DNA of 58,195 nucleotides from JAKSCF01 sp028279945. Its GTDB lineage: Bacteria; Bacillota; Clostridia; Peptostreptococcales; JAAYPU01. The notes beneath the pieces were generated by a model. It was given only the letters and a program-made list of their open reading frames with translations, was not told where the DNA came from and did no database searches. A program made the position numbers and the translations under genes. Position 1 is the stretch's first letter. Each line of letters begins with the position of its first letter. This document shows, piece by piece, positions 50,873-58,195 of the stretch. The stretch lies in contig JANQMT010000050.1 of NCBI GenBank assembly GCA_028279945.1, positions 1 through 58,195 of the forward strand. The letters are read 5' to 3'.

Positions 50873-51035
50873 TGACAATGTCTATCAACAAAAAAGGAAG
50901 TAAGGAGAGTTGAATGAAAAGAAAAAAGTGAATGAAAAATATACTAAAGTTTAACTTTATTATACATTAATGCGTTATAATAGTAAGTGATATCTGGTAG
51001 CATAGAGATACTATCTAAAAGTTTGAGGTGATAAA

Positions 51036-51758
51036 ATGTACAATGAATTAAAAAAAATAGTTTTAGAAAGCGATAATATTGTTTTTTTTGGTGGCGCAGG
51101 TGTCTCTACAGAAAGCAATATTCCTGATTTTAGATCAGAAGCCGGGTTGTACAATGCCATTCAAAAGTATAGTCATCCACCTGAGGAAATGTTGAGTAGA
51201 ACTTTTTTTACCAATAATACGGATACTTTTTTTGATTTTTATAAAAGTGAAATGATATATGAAAGTGCCGAACCTAATGATGCTCATAAGGCTTTAGCCC
51301 AATTAGAAGCCGAAAGCAAAATAAAAGCAGTGATTACCCAAAATATTGATGGTCTTCATCAAAAAGCAGGAAGCAAAAACGTATACGAGCTCCACGGATC
51401 TGTTCACAGGAATTATTGCATGAGCTGCAATACATTTTATGAACTCCATCAGGTAATCAAATCAAAAAGTATTCCAATATGTACGGTTTGTGGTGGAATA
51501 ATTAAACCTGACGTGGTGCTGTACGAAGAGGCGTTAAATGAAGACGTTCTTAATGATTCAATTATTGCTTTACAACGTGCAGATACCCTTATAATAGGAG
51601 GCACTTCCCTTTTAGTATATCCTGCAGCAGGATTGGTAAATTATTTTAAAGGAGAGCACCTGGTTTTGATCAATAAGGGAGAGACGGCTTATGATGACAG
51701 AGCAGATGTAATTATTAATGATTCTATCGGAAAGGTATTTAAAGAAATACGAAAGTAG
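51036..51758 (+). CDS. NAD-dependent protein deacetylase (sirtuin)
   Basis: 240 residues. GGAGVSTESNIPDFRSEAGLY binds NAD; TQNIDGLHQKAG and VYELHGS give the catalytic His; a zinc site has CMSCNTF and CTVCGG. Nearly the full sirtuin core without extensions. It removes acyl groups from protein lysines using NAD. TTTGAGGTG precedes ATG. It stands alone between the radical SAM pair and the ferritin-VIT gene. Confidence 0.94.
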   Translation: MYNELKKIVLESDNIVFFGGAGVSTESNIPDFRSEAGLYNAIQKYSHPPEEMLSRTFFTNNTDTFFDFYKSEMIYESAEPNDAHKALAQLEAESKIKAVITQNIDGLHQKAGSKNVYELHGSVHRNYCMSCNTFYELHQVIKSKSIPICTVCGGIIKPDVVLYEEALNEDVLNDSIIALQRADTLIIGGTSLLVYPAAGLVNYFKGEHLVLINKGETAYDDRADVIINDSIGKVFKEIRK

Positions 51759-51814
51759 TTAATATTTGTTTGTCTATAGCTTATCTGCCATCTAAATTTT
51801 GAAGAGGGTCAAAG

Positions 51815-52702
51815 TTAAATCTCTACACCTAAAGTCAAACGAATGACTACACCAATTAAAAAGGATATGCCTGCAACCCCTAAGCTGATGAAAGTCATTT
51901 CAAAGAAACGTTGTCTAAAAGAGTAGTCTTTGGCAACCGAAATATAAAAATTAAATAGGAAAATGATTAAAACAGCTGTAAGCAGTGTAGAAACTAAAGA
52001 GATATAGTAGTTTTGAAAAATAAAATAAGGGAGAACCAAGAAAAATACGGTAAAAATATAAGCAATGCCTGTATATACTGCTGATTTTAAGGCATGCTGC
52101 TGTTCTTCCTTGTTGGATTCTGATTTAGTAGACAGATATTCTGATGCTGCCATTGAGAAAGAGGCAGAGATACCTGTAATAAGCCCTGTGAGAGCGATGA
52201 GTCTTGCATTTTGTAAAGCAAAAGTAAATCCTGCTAAAGCACCGGTCAATTCAACTAAGGCATCGTTTAAGCCTAATACCATAGAGCCGACATATTCAAG
52301 CTTTTCTTCATTCAGCAAGTCTAAAATGGCATGTTCGTGCTGTGTTTCTTCATGTAAGATGGTTTTTGCTTCCGGTATTTCTTCAATGATTTTAGCGTAG
52401 ATTTCTTGTGCATTTTTTTCGCCTTTTTCCATTAGCTTTAAACCAAAGGTAAGCCCAAGAATCTTTGTGATCCAATAGTATTTAAATATTTCCTTTTTAT
52501 CAGGATGTACTTCTACGCCTGTATAGGATTTCCAGATTTCATAATGCTTTCGTTCCTCCTCAGCAATTTTTCTTAATTGCGCCTGATTATGAGGATCTTT
52601 TTCTATTTGAGCCAGTTTGTTATAAATATAGTACTCTGTTATTTCACTTTTTTGAAATTTTAAAAGCTGATTTATGGTGTCCTTTGATAGAGTATGCTTC
52701 AT
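51815..52702 (-). CDS. Ferritin-like plus VIT1/CCC1-family membrane transporter
   Basis: 295 residues. The N-terminal half (about 1-130) is a ferritin-like/erythrin helical domain with iron ligands in EERKHYEIW and EETQHEHAIL. The C-terminal half (about 140-293) is the VIT1/CCC1 transporter with about five membrane helices and LNDALVELTGALAGFTFAL. This is the MbfA-type architecture, which exports iron or manganese. The gene begins 4 bp after the FAH-family gene ends, so the two are one transcription unit. Confidence 0.88.
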   Translation of the reverse strand: MKHTLSKDTINQLLKFQKSEITEYYIYNKLAQIEKDPHNQAQLRKIAEEERKHYEIWKSYTGVEVHPDKKEIFKYYWITKILGLTFGLKLMEKGEKNAQEIYAKIIEEIPEAKTILHEETQHEHAILDLLNEEKLEYVGSMVLGLNDALVELTGALAGFTFALQNARLIALTGLITGISASFSMAASEYLSTKSESNKEEQQHALKSAVYTGIAYIFTVFFLVLPYFIFQNYYISLVSTLLTAVLIIFLFNFYISVAKDYSFRQRFFEMTFISLGVAGISFLIGVVIRLTLGVEI

Positions 52703-52706
52703 AAGA

Positions 52707-53609
52707 TTACCTTTCTATGTAGTTAATGAGTGTACCAACTTTTTCTATTTGGCACTTGATGATATCGCCTGGTTTTAAATATTTAGGAGGACGATATCCA
52801 AGACCTACACCTGCAGGTGTACCTGTCAATATAATATCTCCGGGAATCAATGTCATGCCTTTCGATAAGTCACTGATCATGTAAGGAATGTCAAAGACCA
52901 GACGTTTTGTATTAGAGTTCTGCCTTAACTCATCATTGACCCAGCATTGAATATCTAATTCAACAGGGAAAGAAATATCACTCTTATGTACAATCCAAGG
53001 GCCTATAGCGCAATGCGTATCCAAACTTTTTCCTTTGAACCAATTGTTATGTCTTTTTTGTAAGTCCCTTGATGAGATATCGTTAGCTATAGTGTATCCA
53101 AAAATGTAGGATTCAGCATCTTCCGGATCAATATTAATGCCTTTTTTACCAATTATGATAGCCAGTTCTACTTCATAATCAATTTTTTGTGTGGCATTTT
53201 CATGCCTTAGAATTGTATCTTCAGTCCCGATGCATGGATAAGCAGACTTTGTAAAATAAATAGGGTCGCTGGGAACAGCGTTTACGCTAGTGCTGTTAAA
53301 ACCCTTTACTTCTTCTGCGTGTTCGGCATAATTTTTTCCAAGACAAATAATATTTCTTCTAGGGAAAGGAATAGGTGTGTTAATTATTATATTATCTAAA
53401 GGGGTATAGGGAAGGATGCTTTCACTAAGAACATGAGTTATTTTATTGAAGAAAGTATCATCAAAATGGTCTATCAATTCATTCATATCTTTAGGAATTT
53501 CTTCTAAATTGAATGCTTTAAAAATATTATTAAAAGAAATAACTTGATTATTGGAATGGAGTATACCCAGCTGATCTTGATTTTGGTAGCGATAATTTAT
53601 AATAATCAT
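52707..53609 (-). CDS. Fumarylacetoacetate hydrolase-family protein
   Basis: 300 residues. The FAH fold is clear from the metal-binding IDYEVELAIIIGKKG, YTIANDISSRDLQ and ILTGTPAGVGLGYRPPKYLKPGD. Members are isomerases, decarboxylases or hydrolases on short dicarboxylic keto acids; the substrate here cannot be read from sequence. N-terminal cap of about 60 residues present. The start has AAAAGGAG 12 nt upstream, a little far. It leads the FAH-VIT transcription unit. Confidence 0.88.
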   Translation of the reverse strand: MIIINYRYQNQDQLGILHSNNQVISFNNIFKAFNLEEIPKDMNELIDHFDDTFFNKITHVLSESILPYTPLDNIIINTPIPFPRRNIICLGKNYAEHAEEVKGFNSTSVNAVPSDPIYFTKSAYPCIGTEDTILRHENATQKIDYEVELAIIIGKKGINIDPEDAESYIFGYTIANDISSRDLQKRHNNWFKGKSLDTHCAIGPWIVHKSDISFPVELDIQCWVNDELRQNSNTKRLVFDIPYMISDLSKGMTLIPGDIILTGTPAGVGLGYRPPKYLKPGDIIKCQIEKVGTLINYIER

Positions 53610-53716
53610 AAATAGACAATCTCCTTTTTCTTTTTCTTGATTGTAATATTATTTCTGAAAAAAAACAACATAATAAAATGGAGATTGCTAAGAATTTTAC
53701 TCATAAAATAAAAAAA

Positions 53717-53760
53717 ATAACAGAGACTTAATAAACTATTTTGGAAGACTCTGTTATAAT
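53717..53760 (+). promoter_or_regulatory. Inverted repeat at the surE promoter
   Basis: ATAACAGAG (53717-53725) and CTCTGTTAT (53749-53757) are perfect 9-bp arms; the second overlaps a TATAAT (53755-53760). No good -35 is in place. It may be an operator or the start of a leader hairpin. Confidence 0.4.
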
Positions 53761-53806
53761 ATTGATATTATAGGAAAATAGATTTAGATTGTAAGGAGAA
53801 GAGATT

Positions 53807-54571
53807 ATGAATATATTGGTAACCAACGATGATGGTATTAATGCTTTAGGGATTAAATCCTTGGTAGAAGCTTTACATAACGTGGGGAATGTATATGTTG
53901 TTGCTCCGGATTCTCAAAAAAGTGCGTGCGGGCATGGCATTACAATACATGTACCGGTTTTAGTACATGAAGTAGAGTTTGAAGGTGCTGAGAAAGCCTG
54001 GTCAGTGTCAGGGACGCCTGCTGATTGTGTTAAGCTGGGTATTAGTGAGTTAGTGGATGGCAACATTGATATGGTGTTTTCAGGAATTAACCAAGGTGGA
54101 AATTTAGGAACAGACGTCCTATATTCAGGGACGGTCTCTGGAGCGGTAGAAGGTATTTTATTAGGCATTCCTTCGGTTGCAGTTTCTGTAGATAGTCATA
54201 CAGCTATGAATTTCAACCCTGCAAAAAAGATAGCCCGTAATATTTGTCAGCATATGGCTGAAAATCAACTGGAACCTGAAACTTTACTTAATGTTAATGT
54301 CCCATACATACCTGAAAAAGAGATAAAAGGCGTTGAAATTACTCCTTTAGGAATAAGAGAGTATACAGAAAATTTCACTAGCAGAAAAGACCCCAGAGGA
54401 AGAGCGTATTATTGGTACTCCGGTATTCCAAAGAAAAATGATATGGATGATGAAGATACAGATGTAATGGCAATAGAGAAAGGCTATATTTCAGTAACTC
54501 CCATTCATTTTGATCTTACAAATTATAGAATCATCAATAACGTAAAAAAATGGGGCATTAGTTATAAATAA
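53807..54571 (+). CDS. surE: 5'-nucleotidase SurE
   Basis: 254 residues. NILVTNDDGI at the N-terminus binds metal; SGTPADCVKLG, SGINQGGNLGTDVLYSGTVSGA are family motifs. SurE dephosphorylates nucleoside 5'/3'-monophosphates and short polyphosphates. TAAGGAGAAGAG precedes ATG. It is followed 27 bp later by a kinase-like gene, in the same direction. Confidence 0.95.
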   Translation: MNILVTNDDGINALGIKSLVEALHNVGNVYVVAPDSQKSACGHGITIHVPVLVHEVEFEGAEKAWSVSGTPADCVKLGISELVDGNIDMVFSGINQGGNLGTDVLYSGTVSGAVEGILLGIPSVAVSVDSHTAMNFNPAKKIARNICQHMAENQLEPETLLNVNVPYIPEKEIKGVEITPLGIREYTENFTSRKDPRGRAYYWYSGIPKKNDMDDEDTDVMAIEKGYISVTPIHFDLTNYRIINNVKKWGISYK

Positions 54572-54598
54572 AATGCAATCTCATGATGGGGTGTTGTT

Positions 54599-55495
54599 AT
54601 GGATAAAATTTTAGAGATTCTAAAAAAAAATAATCTTACAAACTGTGACATTACACCAATAGGTCACCATCAACTGGATAGGAATTATGTTTATTGGATA
54701 AAAGGTGATGAAGAATACATTTTGAAAGTCTATCAAAAAGAAATAAAGTATCTATGCGAAAAAAGAGGATTGAAAACATTTGAAGCAAATCCCATGATAC
54801 CTCAAATGATTGACTATGGAGAGAAAGAATTCTTCTGGATTTTATCAAAAAAAATAGAAGGTCACATTTTGGAAGAAATATGGCCTAATTTAAATCTCCA
54901 TCTCCAAAAGAAGACGGTGGAACTTTTAGGGGAATTATTAGGTGGAATACACAAGAAGAAAAAAGATACTTATTTTGGCGGATGGGTGGACATGCCTCAA
55001 AGACCTATTTTCTTTGATTTTATCGAATACAGAAAACAAAATGACCATCGAATATTGACTAGGATTAAAGACCAAAGCTTACCGGATCAAGAACTTTTTA
55101 ATAAAGCGTTTGATACACTGAAAAATTATTATAAATATTTAAATCCACAATCTATCAGCAGCATTACCCATAGAGATTTCTCGTATAGAAACATGCTTGT
55201 AGAAAAAAACAACAATCAAATAATATTAAAGGGTTTAATTGATTTTGAACATTGTCAAATGGATGACCCTTGCATAGATTTTAATCCGCTTTATCAATAC
55301 GACATGCTATATAATAAAGAATTAGAAGAAATTTTTTTTAAAACCTATAAAAAAAATATGAATTTACCGGAAGACTTTGAAACAAGGAAAAAATATTATA
55401 TGATTAATTTAGGCTTACATACCTGTAGCTGGTCTTTTAATGTAGCAAAAGATTATTATTCAAATGGAATCGAACTACTCAACAAATTGGTTTAA
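54599..55495 (+). CDS. Aminoglycoside phosphotransferase/CotS-like kinase-fold protein
   Basis: 298 residues. A protein-kinase-like fold: YILKVYQKE (ATP-binding Lys), HRDFSYRNMLVE (catalytic loop with Asp and Asn) and GLIDFEHCQMDDP (metal-binding Asp). It groups with the APH family, including homoserine or choline kinases and the spore coat kinase CotS; the substrate cannot be told from sequence. No signal peptide. GATGGGGTG lies before ATG. Confidence 0.85.
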   Translation: MDKILEILKKNNLTNCDITPIGHHQLDRNYVYWIKGDEEYILKVYQKEIKYLCEKRGLKTFEANPMIPQMIDYGEKEFFWILSKKIEGHILEEIWPNLNLHLQKKTVELLGELLGGIHKKKKDTYFGGWVDMPQRPIFFDFIEYRKQNDHRILTRIKDQSLPDQELFNKAFDTLKNYYKYLNPQSISSITHRDFSYRNMLVEKNNNQIILKGLIDFEHCQMDDPCIDFNPLYQYDMLYNKELEEIFFKTYKKNMNLPEDFETRKKYYMINLGLHTCSWSFNVAKDYYSNGIELLNKLV

Positions 55496-55502
55496 AAATA
55501 AT

Positions 55503-55538
55503 CCTGGATTATTTGTAGTTTATGGTGAATAATCTGGG
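55503..55538 (+). promoter_or_regulatory. Leader hairpin with loop TGTAGTTTATGGTG
   Basis: CCTGGATTATT (55503-55513) pairs with AATAATCTGGG (55528-55538) with two wobbles. The loop TGTAGTTTATGGTG (55514-55527) is the same as at 26347-26360 except one base, while the stem sequence differs. Again just upstream of a ribosome-binding site. Confidence 0.55.
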
Positions 55539-55560
55539 GAAATACTTAGGAGGATTAAAT

Positions 55561-56103
55561 ATGATTTTAAAAAGAGAAGAAAGCGTATTAGTGGCTATAG
55601 ATTTTCAAGAAAAATTGATGCCCGCTATGAAAATGAATGAAGAGCTTGAGAAGACTGTTGCAAAACTCATTCAAGGGTGCAAAATATTAGATTTGCCTAT
55701 CATTGTATCTCAGCAATATACAAAAGGCTTAGGAGAAACCATACCTTCAATTAAACAAGTTTTGGGGACCTTTGATTCCATTGAAAAAACGTCTTTCAGC
55801 TGCTGCGGTGAAGAAACTTTTATAAAAGCGCTTAAAGAAACAGGCAAAAAGTCTGTTATAATTGCAGGAATTGAAGCACATATTTGTGTTCAGCAAACCG
55901 TATTGGATTTATTAGAACTAGGCTATAATGTCTTTTTAGTCAATGATTGTGTGGGATCAAGAAATAATAATGATAAAAAATATGCTGTACGCCGTATGAC
56001 AGAAAGTGGAGCAATAGGAACAACCTACGAATCCGTCTTATTTGAATTATGCAGAAACGCCAAAGCCGATGGTTTTAGAGAGATATCTAAGTTAGTTAAA
56101 TAG
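55561..56103 (+). CDS. Isochorismatase-family cysteine hydrolase
   Basis: 180 residues. The catalytic triad pattern of the family is visible: Asp in VAIDFQEKLMPAM, Lys in IEKTSFSCC and Cys in GIEAHICVQQTVLDLLE. Members hydrolyse isochorismate, nicotinamide or N-carbamoyl compounds; near-neighbours are poorly characterised (YcaC-like). ATG 55561 follows TTAGGAGG; the longer frame starting at 55522 lies across the leader hairpin. Confidence 0.9.
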   Translation: MILKREESVLVAIDFQEKLMPAMKMNEELEKTVAKLIQGCKILDLPIIVSQQYTKGLGETIPSIKQVLGTFDSIEKTSFSCCGEETFIKALKETGKKSVIIAGIEAHICVQQTVLDLLELGYNVFLVNDCVGSRNNNDKKYAVRRMTESGAIGTTYESVLFELCRNAKADGFREISKLVK

Positions 56104-56118
56104 ATTGGCAAATAATAC

Positions 56119-56155
56119 AAAGCCTTGAAATTTCAAAAATTTCAAGGCTTTTTAC
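56119..56155. terminator. Bidirectional terminator
   Basis: AAAGCCTTGAAATTT (56119-56133) and AAATTTCAAGGCTTT (56137-56151) form a perfect 15-bp stem with a 3-nt loop and T/A tails on both sides, between convergent genes. Confidence 0.9.
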
Positions 56156-56171
56156 TTAAACTTAAACTCAA

Positions 56172-57104
56172 TTATAAATCGCTTTTAAAAGTTGCAACAT
56201 ACTTTTCAATATATTTAAAGGGACGATAAGACATTTTCGCTTTTCTTAGTCCGGCAAGTCCCATATCCTCTTCTCTATTGACATATTTTACATAATTAGC
56301 ATTAGCCTTACAAAATTCGTTGTTAATAGCCTGGTAAAGGCCTCTAATTTGATGATTTGCTTTTTCAACATGGACGGATAGAGATTTTTTTCCTAAAGGG
56401 CCTCCAATGGTAAAAGCTTCAATTTGGCCGTTAATTTTAATAGCTCCACCGATGTAACCGGCGCTGTCAAAATTTGAAAAAGCAGATATTAAAGCTTTTT
56501 CTTCCATCTTAAGTAATTCCATTTCTTTTGGGTCAATGGATTTATCATCATTAAGCCTTGCATTGAATTCGATACATTCATCGGCCATTTCCGGTCTGAG
56601 AGGAATATACTCATAATCAAAATGAGCTTTAAAATGATTTAAGTGATTTCTTTTACTATGAAATTTCCTGCCTCTTAATTCCATTAAATCTCTGGATTTA
56701 TAAACATAATCATAATTAGGACGATCCGATATAAATTCCATTTCATTTGGTTTTGCTTTTTCAATAATATCTATCATATGAAACGGTAATAATCGAATAG
56801 TAAAAAGATACCCTTTTGATTCAAATAGACTTCTTACTTTATCAATGGTATTGGACAATTTTTCAGGATCATAATCTCCGGTTTTAGTCAGTGGTGGAAA
56901 TAAAAAGGGTTCAGGCTTGTTGACTTCTAAATGACTGTTGCCCGATATACATAAAAAATCATCAACACCTTCATATCTAAAATTGTTGAGATTTTGCCAC
57001 ATAAATAAACTTGTAAATGTGAGACCGGAAGTTTTGTAATCAAAACCGTATAAATATTGATCTAAAAATTCCTTGTCTTCTATTTTAAAACAATTTTTTA
57101 ACAT
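56172..57104 (-). CDS. DUF2156 (phosphatidylglycerol lysyltransferase-like) protein
   Basis: 310 residues. The GNAT-like double fold with NYDYVYKSRDLMELRGRKFHSKRNHLNHFK and IRGLYQAINNEFCKAN...VNREEDMGLAGLRKAKMSYRP matches DUF2156, related to the acyltransferase domain of MprF/LysX. The whole protein is soluble, so it is a stand-alone GNAT-like transferase of unknown substrate. Ends MLKNCFKIEDKEFLDQYLYGFDY at the N-terminus, the usual opening. Confidence 0.88.
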   Translation of the reverse strand: MLKNCFKIEDKEFLDQYLYGFDYKTSGLTFTSLFMWQNLNNFRYEGVDDFLCISGNSHLEVNKPEPFLFPPLTKTGDYDPEKLSNTIDKVRSLFESKGYLFTIRLLPFHMIDIIEKAKPNEMEFISDRPNYDYVYKSRDLMELRGRKFHSKRNHLNHFKAHFDYEYIPLRPEMADECIEFNARLNDDKSIDPKEMELLKMEEKALISAFSNFDSAGYIGGAIKINGQIEAFTIGGPLGKKSLSVHVEKANHQIRGLYQAINNEFCKANANYVKYVNREEDMGLAGLRKAKMSYRPFKYIEKYVATFKSDL

Positions 57105-57128
57105 ATTTTAACAACCCCTAATAAATTT

Positions 57129-57185
57129 ACTAAAAAGATTATAACATTTATTTCTATTTTTCATAGAAATAAAAATCTTTTTAGT
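57129..57185. other. Long nested hairpin between divergent genes
   Basis: Outer arms ACTAAAAAGATT (57129-57140) and AATCTTTTTAGT (57174-57185) are perfect; inner arms TTTATTTCTAT and ATAGAAATAAA (57147-57157 and 57163-57173) are perfect, with a 6-nt bulge on one side and a 5-nt loop. 23 bp of stem. A second hairpin with AACTTTT/AAAAGTT (near 57229-57254) and a T run follows. Might be a small RNA or transcription-end region; otherwise 57105-57396 is A/T-rich. Confidence 0.5.
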
Positions 57186-57396
57186 GAATATTTTTATAAT
57201 ACCCGTTTTATGCTTCAACAAACTTTTCTTTTAAGTTTAAAAAAGTTTTTTCATTCCTTCTATTAGGAGAATGATTTACTTTTATTATTGGTTATTAAAG
57301 AAACAACAATCATTGAAAATTTTACAAAGAGTATCTTTATCATAAATACAAATAATAAAATTGACAGCAATTTTTAATAATGAAAGGAGCATGTTA

Positions 57397-57927
57397 ATGA
57401 ATAAAAAAATTATTTTAATAGCTATATTTGCATTGGCTATTGGTCTTTTTGGAGGATGTACACCTGCTGCAGAAAAACCATTAGACGACCCTAATATTAA
57501 CGATCCATATGATTATAATAATAACCGAAATACGCCATATGACCCTAACGACAATATGCGATATAACAATAATGGTAACGGATATTTAAACAATAATGGA
57601 TATTTAAATAATGATAATGGGTTATTAAATGAAGGCAGATTAGAAAGCTTAGTCAATCAAATCAATGGCGTTGATGATTGTGTAGTGGTTGTTGATGGGG
57701 ATACTGCTTATTGTGGAATAAATACTAATGGATTATCTAACGCCCAAGTCAATGCCTTAAGATCAAAGGTAACCAATCAGATTAAAGAATCTCAGCCTAA
57801 TATTGATAGAGTATACTGTACAACAGACCAGACAAGCTTTAATAATATTAGAAGATTAAAAAATAATGCAGGTAACAATACAAGAACCAATAAGATGCTG
57901 GAAGGCATTAAAGGCTATTTCCAATAA
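57397..57927 (+). CDS. YhcN/YlaJ family sporulation lipoprotein
   Basis: 176 residues. Lipoprotein signal with lipobox LFGGC (Cys21), then an Asn/Tyr/Asp-rich linker (about 30-75), then the YhcN/YlaJ domain (about 78-170: LESLVNQINGVDDCVVVVDGDTAYCGI). Homologues are spore or inner forespore lipoproteins active in germination in Bacillus. ATG 57397 has AAGGAG 7 nt upstream; ATG 57391 is too close. Confidence 0.92.
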   Translation: MNKKIILIAIFALAIGLFGGCTPAAEKPLDDPNINDPYDYNNNRNTPYDPNDNMRYNNNGNGYLNNNGYLNNDNGLLNEGRLESLVNQINGVDDCVVVVDGDTAYCGINTNGLSNAQVNALRSKVTNQIKESQPNIDRVYCTTDQTSFNNIRRLKNNAGNNTRTNKMLEGIKGYFQ

Positions 57928-57941
57928 TTATACTCCTGTAG

Positions 57942-57972
57942 AATGCCGGTAATGATAACCGGCATTACCTTT
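57942..57972 (+). terminator. Terminator-like hairpin after the YhcN/YlaJ gene
   Basis: AATGCCGGT (57942-57950) pairs with ACCGGCATT (57958-57966). Only a short T run follows (ACCTTTGTT). The window's last bases, 58186-58192 (GAGGAGG), are a ribosome-binding site for a gene outside. Confidence 0.6.
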
Positions 57973-58195
57973 GTTATAAAAGCTAATTCTTATAATTGAG
58001 AATAATGATCGAAAAAACTTACATAAAATTCATAGGTCCTGAAACATGACTAACAAATAATCCCTTACTGAAGCTTGAAATCATTGGAAACACTAAACTA
58101 AAATGATTCATTTTATAATAATGAAATTGGCACAAGAATTGCATTTATTACAAAACAATAATAGAAAAATTAGGATTATCAAATATGAGGAGGTA

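Overview
The window is low-GC, densely coded DNA from a spore-forming, anaerobic member of the Clostridia. The evidence is yabP/yabQ, a YhcN/YlaJ lipoprotein, T-box leaders, a WalRK system, a cohesin/dockerin protein, Clostridia-type LexA boxes and a tungsten aldehyde oxidoreductase operon. A Lachnospirales-like or Vallitalea-like host is my guess from gene content only. No rRNA, tRNA, prophage, CRISPR array or intact insertion sequence was seen.

Layout. 1-7.7 kb is a conserved housekeeping block: end of folD, rpsF-ssb-rpsR, a DUF2232 membrane protein, gdpP, rplI, dnaB, a DUF1858 protein and purA. 7.7-11 kb is a disturbed segment: a scrap of an IS30-family transposase, an N-acyl-D-amino-acid deacylase gene, and an odd DnaD protein whose C-terminus looks like the N-terminal part of the DnaC helicase loader without its ATPase. 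11-18.4 kb holds cell-envelope genes: an M23 peptidase, a subtilase, a peptidase-MA protein, walRK and a PH-domain protein. 18.6-26.6 kb holds a cohesin/dockerin protein, a YmaF protein, the sporulation and division genes yabP, yabQ and ftsB-like, a mosaic of hairpin repeats, rnmV-rsmA, and HD, CvpA and DUF951 genes.

26.6-35 kb is a branched-chain amino-acid region. leuA and cimA each sit behind their own T-box leader, with apparent specifiers CUC (Leu) and AUC (Ile). leuB and leuCD are each preceded by a copy of one 83-bp promoter block, and a LysR gene diverges from the leuCD copy. 35-43.1 kb encodes a sigma-54 activator followed by a sigma-54 promoter and a six-gene operon: polyferredoxin, tungsten aldehyde oxidoreductase, MoaD-like protein and NuoE/NuoF/NuoG-like subunits. 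This looks like an NAD(H)-linked, possibly electron-bifurcating, aldehyde oxidoreductase.

43.5-58 kb is more accessory. It has a Phd-like antitoxin with a HicA-like toxin behind a large palindrome, a MocR regulator divergent from a two-gene 2-hydroxyacyl-CoA-dehydratase-like system with a fused activase, and a DNA-repair-like radical SAM pair behind two LexA boxes. Then come sirtuin, ferritin-VIT, FAH-family, surE, kinase-like, isochorismatase-like, DUF2156 and YhcN/YlaJ genes. The window ends on a bare Shine-Dalgarno sequence for a gene outside it.

The most interesting signals are the duplicated promoter block that also forms the 3' end of cimA, the paired T-boxes with different specifiers, the sigma-54/tungsten operon, two leader hairpins with the same loop but different stems, the DnaD/DnaC chimera, the fused dehydratase-activase and the SOS boxes of the radical SAM pair.
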